Positions 48,362 through 61,754 of a stretch of 64,000 nucleotides of DNA are shown piece after piece. The position numbers and the translations under genes were made by a program. The stretch comes from Asterella californica (taxonomy: Eukaryota > Streptophyta > Marchantiopsida > Marchantiales > Aytoniaceae). The first letter of the stretch is position 1, and each line of letters opens with the position of its first letter. The notes beneath the pieces were generated by a model. It was not told the origin of the DNA and ran no database searches. It was given only the letters and a program-made list of their open reading frames with translations. Where the stretch lies: NCBI GenBank assembly GCA_036924285.1, contig JAYKYS010000002.1, positions 40,439,501 through 40,503,500 of the forward strand, in the 5' to 3' direction.

Positions 48362-49100
48362 TCAATATCTCGTCAGCTCGTCCCAAAGCTGGTGGTTGCC
48401 AGAATCTAGCAAAACCTCGGTTGAACCTGTTTATGACCTCGATATTCCGATTCCAGAACAGTCCACACTAATGATCAATAAACATAAACCTGCCCGTTCT
48501 CCCTACTTCTCCAAGCACACCAAACGAGGGACCATGAAACCGTGAGAATCTCCACCTACGATTTCTATGTTCAAAATCCTGCAAGCATACTCGGTGATCT
48601 GCTGGTGTCACCACGATCGATCTCACTTCATCATAATTCCTTGTCGTAACCGAGTCGCAGGCAAGGGAGCTCAACGTTTTGGTGAGGCGCGCTTCTTCTT
48701 TCCTTCAGCGACTACGGAAGCGAAGAAAAGCACACAGCCACCTCAAACCCGCAACAATTCGGCAGACTGAACGTGACAACGCGCAGTTATCGCGTTGAAA
48801 GTTCGCTGCACTTCGAATACAGTTCGTGTGCGCAAACGATGGTTTCGAAACAGGAAAATTCGTGCTGTGCTTTCGCTGCGTGCCAGCTGTGGTATACGAA
48901 GCAGCCGTTCTGTCCGGTGGGCCAGCAATTTCCCTCGTCGTCCCCAGCATTCCGTCGAATCTCAACGGCCTTTAGTATACAGCGGATCAACAGTGTAAAG
49001 AGTGAAGCTTTAGAGCAATGTCCGTTAACGTGTAGAGATTTTTCGCAACCATCTATTAGGGGTTTCAAACTTTAGCAGTGACAGATAGGACAAGACAAGA
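48362..49100 (-). promoter_or_regulatory. Upstream region of the Kazal-type gene
   Basis: This lies 5' of the ATG at 48361 on the minus strand and should hold the promoter and 5' UTR. Several overlapping frames on both strands (48705-49075) reflect higher GC and lack known motifs. A possible 5' UTR exon cannot be excluded. Confidence 0.35.
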
Positions 49101-49151
49101 CAAACCGGTTCTCATTGTCTTACAGTACCAAGATGATCACGAAAATTCATG

Positions 49152-49270
49152 ATTAAACTCTTTGCATATTCACCTCCTCCATCTTCTGATGGAGGAGGTG
49201 AATATGCTAGAGTTTAATTTATTACCTAGCCCTTCCGTTGAGAAGGGTTAGATAATAAATTGATTTATAA
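49152..49270. repeat. Double-hairpin MITE-like repeat (copy 1)
   Basis: Arms 49152-49183 and 49188-49218 (attaaactc.ttgcatatt..., cacctcctccatc against gatggaggaggtg) pair almost perfectly around ttct. A second stem follows at about 49218-49262 (tttattacctagcccttc against gaagggttagataataaa). Related copies are at 62565-62700 and 63500-63570. Confidence 0.85.
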
Positions 49271-49299
49271 AGTATTATTAATATATTTATTTTATATTT

Positions 49300-50250
49300 C
49301 GAAGCACTTCTCTATAGTTTATGTACTCATCTTCTCACGTGTTTAAGTTTGACTAATGACTAATAATGTTAAGAGTGTTCCAACTGTCCTGTGAGAAGAC
49401 TTGTCCAATTGAAGTATTTGCTGAATCGCTCAGCGAGTCACGCTCGTGCATGCAGTGTATGACAAAGCCGCGCAAAAAAAAAGACTATATTTGCATAGAG
49501 CCCGCCCATCCCAAGGCCTCGCTCAATTCTGGGCAGTTTTCACCTTCTTGTCCTATTAGCATAGTGTATTTATCTCACTCTACATTCCAACTCGTCCTTT
49601 TCTTTGCTTTCGATAAATATTCACTTTGTATTCATATTCATCTTTATTACTATTATCTATGGAAGAATAAAGATTTCAATGATTAATTCATTTTAGAAGA
49701 TTCTTAAGTCACGACTATAACTACTGATTTGGTCAAAATGATCACTTCTTGACGTAACTGTAACATTCTCTCTCTCTCTCATTGATGTCTATATCGATCA
49801 CTCTTTTCATAGTGAGGTGGTCCTCAAGTGATACTGAAAAACGATTATTCATTTTGTCAGTGTCATATCAAGATAACAATGACCACTCATATCATGTCAA
49901 TTTCACGCTTGAATTTCTGCTCTAGTTTTATTCTCTACTCACACAAGAACTCTCGATGTGTATAAGAGTTCTTTCATACACTTTTCTTTCACTTTGTTCA
50001 CGTGCACTTCTTTTCTGACATTGGTAACACGTCATTCAAGTGCATTTCTATTTTCACATGGACACAAACTGCAAAAATTATGTGGAAAAGATGTTTGGTG
50101 TTTCAACGCAACAAGTTATTTTGCAATGTGCATAAGCTGTTGGATATGAAAGCATAAAGAGTAATTAAGTATCGATTCGTTACATGCATTGATATCTATT
50201 GATTCAAGTGATATCTTGAGGACGCAAGCTCTGATGATGATGAGATGAGG
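49300..50250. other. AT-rich stretch, nothing recognised
   Basis: No gene is supported. The frames at 49366-49686 and 49958-50149 are low-complexity and unlike known proteins. A (tc) run occurs near 49771. Confidence 0.4.
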
Positions 50251-50259
50251 TTATTGTCT

Positions 50260-53200
50260 TGCAGAACTCATCAATATTTGAAAAGATCCACGGTCACCCA
50301 GAAAAGCAAAAAAAATATGAAGAGCTCTCGGAACTTCTTACATCTTCGTTTTGTCAACTCACTAGAATGGATAAAGGATCTTTGGAGACACTAGTGACTA
50401 ATATAGAAGAGTCATCTAGTTTTCCAAAAGAGTTCTAGAGTGAAATAAGCTCAAGTAGGATCATAGTTGGCAGTTACACTCGATAGATTGAGCCATAATG
50501 CGAATGGAGCATGTCTTGATTCTTCGATGTATATGAGATATAACACATGATAACATGATAAACTATATCAAAAGAGTCATGATAACATCAAAATCAAGAC
50601 GGAGACGTCAAATTTGATGACTCAATCAATAAGAAAGAGCTCACATTGCAAACTCATTCGCAGAGTGAGGCTTTTCAGGTTGTTATTGGATTGATAGTTG
50701 GTTCTTTCTTTTAAAATGACTCCTAGAGATCAAACCAAGTCGGACTTTAATACTGTGTTCCTCCTCCTCGAGTTGCTCATGAACACTACATAAGAATATT
50801 GAAATCAAAATGATATCCTCTCATGCAACTAAGAGCTCAAGTGAGCATAAAGAGTATTCTATAGGATGTCATAGTTTGGAAGAATTATTTCCAAACAAGC
50901 GGAAGAATCTTTGTTGTAACTCAACGACGGCTAGTGTATGTAGTTCACGACGGATATATCCATGGATAAGTGAGAAGGTCTCAAACATGATCGTGTAAAT
51001 TATTTAGTAATTCTTACAAACTAACGAGTAACTTGGTTGATGGTGGACACACGAAGACCGAATCAATCACTTCTTAAAAAACAACATTCAATTTGTGTGA
51101 AGTAGTGAAACAAGTGACAGAACTAACTTGAAAACATGAGCGTGAGAAAATGAGCTCTATATGTGAAGAGATCAAGTCGGATGAGCCAATTTCAAAGAAG
51201 TTGAGAGTGATGTAGTCAACATTGATAGTGATCAGTCCGCTATGGCTTCCAAGAATGGAGAAGTGCGAAGAAAGCACGCATCCGTTTGAATTAAGATGAC
51301 CATGAGAAAATTATGACATACATAAAAAATGAAGAGAACTTTATCATATTACACGGAGCAAGACGGAAGATCAAAGTTGGTGCATGGAAGTGTTGAGCAA
51401 AGCTACTACATTTGTGATTATGGCGGTCTAACTTTCTAGAAAGAATGGATTTCTTGTGGTGATAAGTGTTGAATTGAAGAAATGATTCGGATGATACGAA
51501 TGACACGTTGATATATATAAGCAAGAGAAAGAAATTCAAGATAGCACAGGTGGAGAACTCATCGAGGAGAGATTTTGATAGGTTTGACGTTCAAGGAGAA
51601 GCTGACTAGAAAATATTCTAACTTCTTTTTGATGAATATGTTCTCGAGAGCCTTGCAAACATTGATCATCTTGTGATGAATTCACCGAGAATATCATAAA
51701 AAAGGTCAGTGGGTTATGATCCTCAATGTCAAGCCGAGAGTACTTTATCTCAATATGATACCGATGATACTTGATTTGAAAAAGAAGACAAGAGAAATAT
51801 GGATATTTCTTAGTGTGGATACCAAACTTACGAGGAAGAGATGAAGATAGAAAGATACATGAAGAGGAAGACGAAGAAGGTGGACAATGAGAGACAAGCC
51901 AAGAGCCTCTGTTGTGCGTGATGTACCTTAGTTGATGCAAAAGACATATAGGAATTAAAGATCAAGAAGCAATAGAAACATGAAAGTGGGTGTGTTGAAT
52001 TTGTACGAGGAGAGCATCAAGAGAAAATACAATATAAAAACGTATACGTGAGTATCTCATGGTGACATTGGAAGAGAAAAAAGAGTTAGATAAAAGATTC
52101 ATGAGAAAAAGAGTAGAAATATACATATGTCTTTGTTTGTTGAATTACTTAAAACTGGTAAGTTGTGTGAGGAAATAAGAGAGATTATCAAAAAACTCGA
52201 TAACACATAACCAAGTTCTTGAAGAAGTAAAAGATTTATTTAATTTTCATTTCGTTGAACTGAAATTGTGGGAGCTCGAATATTGTTTTCCTCCCTCTAC
52301 TTGCATAGTTCAGATAACATGAGTACATAAATAAGTAGAGTAGCATAATACGGTCACGGAGGATGTTTCCACGAGTGATAAAATCTAAATTTATGTTAGA
52401 AGCAAGGTTTAAGATATCCCAAATGCAAGTTGAAGAGTTATATGAATGTCTTAGTAGACCGAGTTATGAATTTGCGTAATATCTAACATGATTGGGGTTT
52501 TGACCTCCTTGAGGTTAGAGCGTCGAGACTAGTGGACCTTGTTGTAGTCAACGATAGGGTGCAAGTAAGCTCCAACTCATTATCTCATTTAATGATCAAT
52601 AAATCACACTAAGTGCGATGCGATTAGGATTAGAAGCAAGGAGAGGATCTAGACACAATACACAAATCGCAACAAGAAGAGAAGTCTACACCAGAGGAAA
52701 CGGACAAGAGAAGATACAAGAAACTCATCGAGAGTAACTTGTCAAATGAAGTCAAAGACCGTAACAGTGAAACGCCAACTAGAAACACATAGTGCTCGTA
52801 AGGAGAAAGTACGAGCTATATACATCGAAGTTGAATCATCGGAGGACGAACCCGATCAGGAGTCGTCTGCAAGAGCTATGATATGCTGACCCAGAAACCA
52901 ACGTCAACAACATGCAGGAAGAAGGAGAAGATGAAGAAGAGCACAAATATCAATATGGACTGAAGTTTCAGAAGATGACGAGTGTACCAGTTACAATCAT
53001 CACGAGGAGCAAGGAGAAAACTCTAGAGAAATGCTAAATAGAAGAGATTCCTCAAGAGAAGGAATCCCTACCAGTTATAACAAGAGACCGAGAGTTCCGG
53101 TAAGTGTGGAATCGTCTATGCAGATTGATCATTCCACCCTTGCAGATACTTCAGAGATCTTGAAGCTCCAAGAAGACATGCTTATCAAGAAGATAGTCGA

Positions 53201-54440
53201 ATTAGGAGTGAATTTGAGAAGGTACATCGATCTCAACAAAGAGATAGATTGAGCGGAGCGACAGATACTACAACCAACTCTTCTGAAAATCAAGCATCCA
53301 AAAGAGAAGAAAACAACTATGATAGAAGTGATAGGATTGAAAATAGCACCGAATGTCACTCTAAAAAAGAGGTCAGTGAATTCATTTGGGACCGACAAGG
53401 AAAAGAAGAAGGTCAAAACATAGACGGTTTAGGTGAAGAAGTTTTTGACCAAAGCAGAAATCTAGGAGAACTGGAAGGAGAGCACTTAGAGAGAAGAAAC
53501 ACCTCGAGAAGGTGTAGCCATCTGGAATTCAGATGACCTTACTTTAGCAATCAATATCGGAGAAGAGAAGTGTAGAAACCACTTATACACAAGTAATACC
53601 TTGGGAAGAAGAGAGAAGGAAGCACTCTAGAAGGAAGAGCATCGTCGAGCAAATGGTAAATATAGAGGCTCTAGAAGAAAGATTCACATGAGACCAAGTA
53701 CTTGGAAGTTGAGTACAGAAGAGCTAATCGACCTTTCGAGCCACTTGAACATGGAGATACAAAGAGATCCGGGTAAGGATGCAGAGCTAAGCACGGCCGA
53801 AGACGAGTACCTAATTTGGAGCGAGCTCGGAGGACAACATGCGATGATAATGGACATTATGGATCTATAATGAGATGACCTCCATGTTAAGAGAATCACA
53901 TGTTGGTGCACCTACACGAGAGCATATGAATCTGTATGATGACGTGATGGATCAATGACAAAAGACCAAAGTAGACTGAATCTTTGAGACAGAGAACAAG
54001 TTAGTCAAGCTATATATTTCATTACGGGAACGATTTCAAATGTTCATAAAGAATATCCGTACGTTGTTTAGTTATGCAACTTCTATGTTCAGTTTGATGC
54101 CGGAATTGTACATGACATACCTACACATCACAAAACAAGACAAAGCATTGAAATGATTACGAGAATATTTAATATTGGTGATCACGACGATCGTACATCT
54201 AATCAATACAGTGTCAGATATTCAAACTCTAGTCCGGGCGTTGTATGAGTTGATGATGGATCCAAAGGAGGATCACGAGGAGGAGTTACGAGATATCGTC
54301 CAACATATCATCCGAAGACAAAAAGATAGAGATGATGTTGAAATCGGACCTTCTGAATGACCTAAGATTCCAAAAGATCAAGACGACTTGGTAGGTAAGA
54401 AGACGGATGATTGAGGACAATCATCAAGCAGAGAGAAAAA
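50260..54440 (+). pseudogene. Purine-rich, coding-like but broken region
   Basis: Over about 4 kb the + strand is A/G-rich and reads as Glu/Lys/Ser-rich peptide pieces broken by many stops. Longer pieces start at 53031 (73 codons, with ILKLQEDMLIKKIVELGVNL), 53249 (95 codons) and 54175 (61 codons, with TLVRALYELM). The composition suggests a decayed transposon or retroelement ORF with coiled-coil character. I recognise no domain, zinc knuckle or catalytic motif, so the identity is open. The last piece recurs at 57.2 kb. Confidence 0.3.
54110..54440 (+). repeat. Repeated coding-like segment (copy 1)
   Basis: This matches 57205-57540 at DNA and peptide level: HLIN.V.DI.TLVRALYELM, then MDPK, then an acidic stretch, and the shared tails aagacggatgattga and atcatcaagc. 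Each copy is broken differently. Confidence 0.75.
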
Positions 54441-54449
54441 ATATTATTT

Positions 54450-57200
54450 TAGTTTTCACCTACAAAATTTTAGATGAGAATACGGAGGTATCTTCGAAAA
54501 TGTATCATGAATAAATACGCAAGTAAGTCTAGATATATACGGTAGGATTGGTCCTGATAAGTCTTGTAAATCTAGAAGTTATAACCAAATACATATTAGT
54601 CCGGATTATTATCTTTACAAGTTGAGATTCAGATATATCTGGCCGTTAGACAATTATGAAGTTCTTGATCTTGTCATAACTGTCTAACAACATGTTGCTT
54701 ATGCTAGTATATAATGGATCTTGCCTTTGAGAATCGTATTCTTTGATCGATCAATCAAGTGTATATATGAACTTTGTATAAAAAGAATTTATAATTTTAA
54801 GAGAAACTTGTGCACTATGTTTGGATGTCATGTTGTATGAATGATCCGAACATATTTACAAGGGACTGTGACATCCTAGTGTGAATCACGAATAACAAAG
54901 ACACAAAACAAAATCATTTGCCAAACAAGAGTGATCGAGATCAAAGAAGTAATCTTTATCATGTTCGTCTTTCCGAAGGCTAACATACAAACGTGACGTC
55001 GGTGTTCTCACTAGCCAATGCGATATACCCTCGTCGTACTAAGTGCGACACGAACATATCGGATTGACTGTAGTACGTATTATTCTTCGCATTTAGTGTG
55101 AAATTTTGTACATTCGCACCAAATGCGTAAAAGTTCAGTCGCATTGAGTACGAGATTTAACTGCAAACAAAACTTCTTTTTTTGTTTTCACAGTGCATCG
55201 TAGTACTCATGGCAGTCTCAACAAAACATCGGGAAGCTAAACCACCGAGACATTGTCTGATACAAGTCTCTGTCTTCCAGCAGTACAAAAGACTTTATGG
55301 TTAAATGTAAGTCATTTTGCTTCTAAAGATATCATTCAGTAATCTAGAAACATTGTCTTATACTCAAATTTCTCTTTCCAATTGTCTTGAGTACAAATTT
55401 CATTCTTTTTTCCTCTAGGTCTTGTACACTTTGAAGTCTCTAGATTATGCGAAGCATGTTTAGAGATTTTTTCATAAGCTTGCTATGAAAGATTATCCGA
55501 TACGTGACTCTCTTCTTGTTCAAGTCGTATTTCTTCAGCAGAGTTGCTCATACTAACCCTTTCTTCTCTCACATTCTCCTCCTCAGTATTTTATAGTCCA
55601 TATGAGATATTCCATAAAATATCTCTACATTATCTTCATCTTTTTTCAAGTCGCGTAACATCTTTTTGTCATAAACCATCTTGAGAGTCAATCTCAACAG
55701 TGTCATTTTTTGGTAATCTTTTGGTAGATATCATAAGAGGATCATCATATAAAACATTATTGCGATTAAAGTGAAGATAAATTGCATTGTCCATTGTCAC
55801 GTCAAACAACATCTCAGCTTGATTCAATCCTCCACTAGTACTATCTCTCAAGGTCTTAGGTTTTCCAAATAGTCACTTAGCACGCAACACGTTTCCTCTA
55901 CTCTTTATCAATGAACACTTGGAAATCTATCTTGTCTAGAAATCTATGCAACCATGATAAAAAATGCTTTAACTTTGATCATACATCACTCTTCTCATAT
56001 CTTTTTTTCCCTCTTGCACCTTGTAGCTCTTGAAAGTGTTGAAGGCCCTCCAAGTACTCGAGGATATTATCAAAGTCATATGTTTCCAGTCTTGGCTTAT
56101 TCTTCATCGTTAATATGTGGCAAAAGTTCAAAGTTTGCTGGTTTTCTTAGAGTTTTGGGAGGCGAGGATTTACACATGGGTCAACTTTGATCTTTGACCG
56201 ATCATAAGAAGGTGAACAATTTAAGATGAAATTGGTGTCGTTTCAAAGACTTTTCAACGGTCGTGGCAGTTATGTGTTCAATTTGAGGGTCAGATTTTGG
56301 AAGAAATCTCAAAAATCCTGCAAGGTCATGCGAGCTTTTTGCTAAGAATGCATTTCCGAACTATTTCGTCACACTGTAGAAGAGACTATGATGCGTCGTT
56401 TGGAGAGTTCCAAGACTTGTAGCTAGAGCTTTCTACTACACCAGAAAAAACTGGGTTTGGAAAAAGGGTTATTGAACTATAGACGTTGAAAGTCGACTGT
56501 TTAGTAAAAAGCTTCTGTGGTCGCATAAGCTTTTCTCACACTAAGACATTTGTAAGACTTAGAAGGACCATAACTAGGGCTACTAGTGTCTATTTGGACC
56601 TTTTCGATAACAATAGAAATAATTTTGACATGGCTATCCATCTATGTGCTCTGAATTGGAAAAAGAAATTGTTGTTTCGGAGAAAAAGCTTTTGCATCCA
56701 TGTAAACTTTTCATGTATATAGAAGATTTTGATGAACTTTCAGTGACCATACTAGTGGCTACATAGTTCGGTTTGAGGATTTCTTGGTATTTATGAAAAG
56801 CATTTGGAGAAGGCTTTCCAACAAGAAAACAAGCCTTGGATTTGGAGATGGGGGGAGAAAACTGGAGATGTTTGAGCTAGAAAAGGAAGAAGGATGATTT
56901 TGAGTAGAAACCTAACTTTAGCTTAACTCGACCTCCAGAGCTTAGTTTAGGGTGTTTGAGATATGGTTGAGGATTTTCGAGGACTACAAATTCAGCTTGT
57001 CAGTTTAGAGATTTGGAGTGAACCACAAACACTGAAATGGATTGGGTTTGCAAGTGTAAATAAAGAAAAATTTACACTTAGTTCATGGTTTTTATTTAGT
57101 TGTACGCTTCCTTTCATACTTTTCTGTCTTAGTGAGAACTCTACATCCATGAACCCCATGTTTCCTCAAACAACTTTCACGCATAAAATCATATGATACG
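54450..57200. other. AT-rich stretch between the paired repeats
   Basis: No gene is supported. Around 55020-55160 short words like gtgcgacacgaa, tcgcatt and agtgtgaaat recur in an LTR-like, GC-poor setting, but no paired LTR was found. A minus frame at 55669-55851 and + frames at 55954-57196 are not recognisable. Confidence 0.4.
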
Positions 57201-57204
57201 ATAA

Positions 57205-57540
57205 TATACTTGCACATCATGGAACAAGACGAAGCTCTCAACCAACAATGAGAAGAATTAATACTTGCGGTTGGACAATTGCTCACCTAATCAATATGGT
57301 AGCAGATATCAAAACACTTGTTCGAGCATTGTACGAGTTGATGAATTTAATGGATCCAAAGAGGATCACGAAGAAGAGCTACGATAGATCATCCAACAGA
57401 TCACCCGAAGACAAAGAGGAAGAAATGATGCAAAAGCGGGATTCTACGAGCGGTCAAAACCCCAACGAATCAAGACAATTTGATAGACAAAAGACGGATG
57501 ATTGAAGATAGTCATCAAGCAAAAAAGGAGATAACTATGA
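57205..57540 (+). repeat. Repeated coding-like segment (copy 2)
   Basis: The relative of 54110-54440. The open frame 57248-57505 begins MRRINTCGWTIAHLINMVAD and shares TLVRALYELM, then shifts frame relative to copy 1 after the MDPK stretch. It sits next to the Ty3/gypsy remnant on the opposite strand. Confidence 0.75.
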
Positions 57541-57554
57541 TCTTAGTCTTCACC

Positions 57555-58560
57555 TACAACAAGGATTTATAATGTTGGAGGAAAAGTTTATGTACTGAAT
57601 CTGAATGCATGTTTGACGGTTCATTGACAAAAGATTCTAGCGTACAAATGTATAGAACGAGTAATACTTTTGAGAGCATGTTATGCAATATTGACATACA
57701 AATTAATGCGTCAACAATTTTCTTCTTGTTCTCAACATATGTGATGGTCATGTTGAATGGTTGTCTCCATTCTATATCCATATATTCTAACCTTCAGTCT
57801 ATTTGTCATTTTGAGAAATCTTTTTTTGTCTCCAAATAGACTAAAGGTTTGTGGTGTGTCTTGATCATAAAAGCCTTCTCTCTTAATAATGCTTCCAATG
57901 TTTCATGACGATGACAATGATCAACTCTTCTCTTTCAGTGGTGTGGTAGTTTCATTCGGTCGGTAGCAACTTCCGTGAAAAGTATGCAATTAGAGATCAA
58001 CTTTCCTCTCATTCTTGTTGCAACACATACTTCACTGCCGTGCCTGATACATCCATTATCAACTTTATAGATCTCTTCGAGTACCACTTCAGGATCGAGC
58101 ATGTAAAATTGTGGCCTTCAGTGCTTGAAAATCTATTTCTTGTGTTGCTCCTGAGGATCCGTTTCTTATCTTTGTCTAACAACGTGGTTAGTGGTTGTGT
58201 CATCTTGGTCAAGTTCTTAACAAATCTTGTCAATCTCAAGAAACTCTTAAGTTGAGTTTGACCTTTTAGAGCCTTTCACTGTTGAATGACTTCTATCTTG
58301 TCTACCATGACTTGTATGTCTTCAGCACTCAGTATGTATCTTAAGTAATCCATCTCTGTTTTGTCAAATTCACACTTTGAAATTTTGACAGATAATTGAT
58401 TGTTGAAGAGGACTTGGAGAACTTTTCTTAAATGTTGCGTATGTTCTCTCATAGTTTGCTAGAGATTAAAATGTTATCAATAAATACATGACTGATCTAT
58501 CTAAGCAAGGTCAGAATATGTCATCATCAACCTCACGGAAGTGATTGGTGTATTTGTGAG
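57555..58560 (-). pseudogene. Ty3/gypsy reverse transcriptase-RNase H remnant
   Basis: The minus strand reads, from high to low coordinates, a decayed fingers/palm-to-connection segment (TMREHTQHLRKVLQVLFNN, then SKCEF, then YLRYILSAEDIQV), the FVKNLTKMTQPLTTLLDKD connection, the RNase H start (IMDVSGTAVKYVLQQE, 58009 region), then HKPLVYLETKKDFSK and the closing NMTITYVENKKKIVDAL. This order is typical of Ty3/gypsy pol. At least four stops and several frameshifts are present; the catalytic box before TMREH is destroyed. Integrase and LTRs were not found. Confidence 0.85.
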
Positions 58561-58599
58561 ACCGAATTATAGAAAAGACAACTTTACTTCTCACACTAT

Positions 58600-61030
58600 C
58601 CAACTTGAATAAACATGCATATCATATCTACTTATCTGAAGTATTGGAAAACACTCACAACACAAGAGTTCACAATTTGAAAATGTTCTATTACGTTGAA
58701 TAGTGTAAACTGGCAGGGAAAACTTATGAGCAGAACATTCGTTTCTAGTTGTGTTATGCCTCGAGATTCCACTAACGATTTTTGTTATAAATATGTGCAA
58801 GTAAAAATAAAATAAAATAAATATTCTCGTGAAATTTAAAAATAAAATAAAATAGAGTGACTATTATTAATTTTAAATAAAACTTGAAGTAAAATAAGAT
58901 ATTATTATAGAAAAAAATTAGAATATTCTTTTCGGTTTATAAAATAAAATATTTTAAATTTTAAATTATAGAAAAAAGTATAAGTATTAAAGTATCTCTT
59001 GACTCATGGATGTTATTAGCAAAATACAGAGAGTTGTTCTTCCAATGTTATGCTCTGTATTTAGATAACATTGACTACAATGACATGAGAATAATTCCAC
59101 TTTGGAACAAAATTATATTATTATGACAGAAAAACAACTTAATAGTATTGTTCAAGGATGTCTAATAAACAAAGGAGAAGACAATTTGAAAAGAACAAGA
59201 CCAAATCCTATAAAGAGATAAAATAATATATAAAGAGGAAAATAGAGTTTAATTTATACTTAAAAGTAAATCAAGCACTTGAATGCAGAGCCGCAAAAAC
59301 CAGAGACAGAATTATAAACCGAGGAACATTATTTGCTACCGTTCTAGAACAAACTAGATTTCTTTCTCTTGAAAGATTTGTTTTTGTTTGACTTTAAAAA
59401 AAAATACTTTCTTGTATGGTAAAGAGGTAGAGAAAACAAATGGTAGCAATGAGACGCGAGTGTGATCTTTCATTGGTTTATGTAATAAATACTTGATGCT
59501 AACTGTAATCTAAATACTTCAGCCACATAAATAATTATGCAGGGGTGCCAGCAAAGGTAGATGAAAAGCATCTCCAACCATCTTTGGGTAACTTTTGCTC
59601 GTTTTCTTTTATCAGAAAAGATGTAACTGTTGATATTCTTGCAAAGCTATCATGAAAAATTACATTTATCTGTAGCATTATATTTATCCTCTCCATCTTT
59701 AGATAAAGAGTTGAATATACATGCATGCGACATATATACTAAAACATTCGTGAGTAAAGGTTCCAACCACATACAAGGTCATTCTTCACAAGCTTTTCAA
59801 TTTGCTCATTGCAAACTGAAAATCTACACATATATCTTCCATCTTGAAATGGAGAGTTCAATATGTGAAGTTGAAGAATTAACATGCAAAAGATGAAGAT
59901 GTGATATACACAAGTTGCACTTATCACAAAATTCTTTTGTAGAAAAGAGTTTAATCATAAATAAAATCGTTCATTAAATTAAAATTTAGTTTATGGATGA
60001 TCATGACCTTTATGTTTCAATTTTATGTGTGTACAATTTATCGAGTTGTTTTATGCACATGGTGTGAACGCTTTCAGTGCACCGAGACGAGCATTGAGGC
60101 AAAGAACTCTTAGTTGCAACAACAATAGAGATTCACATTTCAACACACATATATTATCACCCAACACCAACTACATCCAACATAATCCTCCAAGTTGCAA
60201 CAACGATAGAAATTCTCAGTCTCACGCACCCATACTATCATGCCAACTACATAAGTACCTCCAAGTATGATGGCTGCTAGGCCAAGTACACCCAACATAA
60301 TCTCATGTAAGATTAATATACTATCATGATTCATAGATCATTGAATTAAGAGGAACAATATTGATTAAATTATTATTTAAATTTTATGCAAATGTTAAAT
60401 ATAGGTGAACCGACAGTTAGTGCCTGATCCAGACATAACCCATAAGCAAAGTGTACTAGCATGTGTTTCCAAAAATACAAGAACGAGGCTTGAATATCAA
60501 CAAAATATTTACTTATGATAAATTCTTATTAACCCTTCTCACAAAAAAGTTTAAAGGTTTATAAAAATAATACACATGCCTCTCCATATATGTATACCAT
60601 TCGGTTGGAATAGTGAGGAGGTGCAACACCAAATTATACTTTCACAATAAACATCTCAGAAAACAACGACAACGTTGACGGATGGAACCCAGTCGCATAT
60701 TGAAAACCTGGTTGTATAGGAACCCAGTCGCATTCTGAAAACCTGGTTGTATGGCATACATTTGCATTCGCGTCTAGGAATTTCTTTCTTTTGAGAAGGA
60801 ACGTTTTTATGGAAAAAATGCAGGTACAAGACTTGATCGTGCCTCCGGTCCATCGTTTTCCCTTTGGCCAGATCCCTGATGATGACACATCCTTGTTCAT
60901 TCGCTTGCCTTTGCCAAGTTAAAAGATGTTCAGGAAAGAAACTATACACTGATGTCACGGATTAACGAATTAGTGTTCAATCATTCGTGCCACGTAATTA
61001 ACTTAAGTATACCTAAACGTATGAGTGAGC
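58600..61030. other. AT-rich stretch, nothing recognised
   Basis: Very AT-rich around 58800-59000. No gene is supported. At 60660-60755 a 38-bp segment (acccagtcgcat, then tgaaaacctggttgtat) is directly duplicated. Confidence 0.45.
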
Positions 61031-61044
61031 TGCCTGTTCTAAAC

Positions 61045-61754
61045 GAGGAAATGGCTTGATCATACCCCCAGTACGATCGCTGCGCTTGATCATACCCCTC
61101 TTAACGTTTGGTTGCTTGATCATACCCCCAACTTGCCATCGTCCGTCCTGCCGATATCCCGTGATCATGTGACATGTCACTGCCAGCAAAACATTTTGTT
61201 TCGCTCCTTACCTGCATGTTTCGCTCCTTATCTGTCTGTTTCGTCTCGTGATGCCGCGATTCAACATCGCTTCAAAATTGTTTCGCTCCTTACCTACCTG
61301 TTTCGTCTCGTGGTGCAGCGATTCATGCTGAATCGCTACCTCAAGTCGTAACGAATATCCACACAGCGCCTCTCAGAAACCATGGCAGAGGTAAAATTGG
61401 AGAGCAAGTGCGGCCAGTACTGCACCTCGGCAGTACCTTGGTTCGGGAGAACGAGCTCACGTGTCGAACTACTCCGAAATCTGCAAGAAGCAATCCGGAA
61501 TCACGAGCTGAAACGCCTCGAGTTCCAAAAACTCCTCTCAGTGCGAAGAATAACCGAGGTCCCTGCCATTGCGATCCACGTCATCGCGATCTCTCATCAA
61601 CAAGATATCCAAGCTGGCAGTGTAGAGTGACATGGATTAGTATACCGGCCAAACGATCGATAGCAGGTTAAGGGTATGATCAAACTACCAAAAGTTAAGA
61701 GGGGTATGATCAAGCACAGCGATCGTACTGGGGGTATGATCAAGCCATTTCTTG
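61045..61754. mobile_element. Non-autonomous Mutator-like element
   Basis: A 710-bp element is bounded by inverted repeats of about 85 bp (61045-61129 and 61670-61754) with few mismatches. It is flanked by an exact 10-bp duplication, tgttctaaac, at 61035-61044 and 61755-61764. Long TIRs with a 9-10-bp duplication fit Mutator-like elements. Each TIR carries the motif cttgatcataccc three times at exact 30-bp spacing (61055, 61085, 61115 on the left), as if for multiple transposase binding. No transposase is encoded. The interior has a short internal repeat built on gtttcgctccttacctg (61198-61345) and one open frame. Confidence 0.88.
61382..61630 (+). CDS. Short ORF inside the Mutator-like element
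   Basis: An 82-codon frame starts MAEVKLESKCGQYCTSAVPW and fills much of the element's interior. The GC content is higher than in the surroundings, and the frame is basic (RVELLRNLQEAIRNHELKRL, helical). I do not recognise it. It could be a captured host exon (Pack-MULE style) or a chance frame. There is no sign of a transposase domain. Confidence 0.25.
   Translation: MAEVKLESKCGQYCTSAVPWFGRTSSRVELLRNLQEAIRNHELKRLEFQKLLSVRRITEVPAIAIHVIAISHQQDIQAGSVE

Noticed and set aside
47725..48545. + strand frames of 118 and 105 codons
   Set aside because: They lie antisense to exon 1 and the first intron of the Kazal-type gene and show no recognisable domain.
54867..55160. Possible LTR starting tgtgacatcc
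   Set aside because: The start looks LTR-like, but no second copy, primer site or polypurine tract was found.
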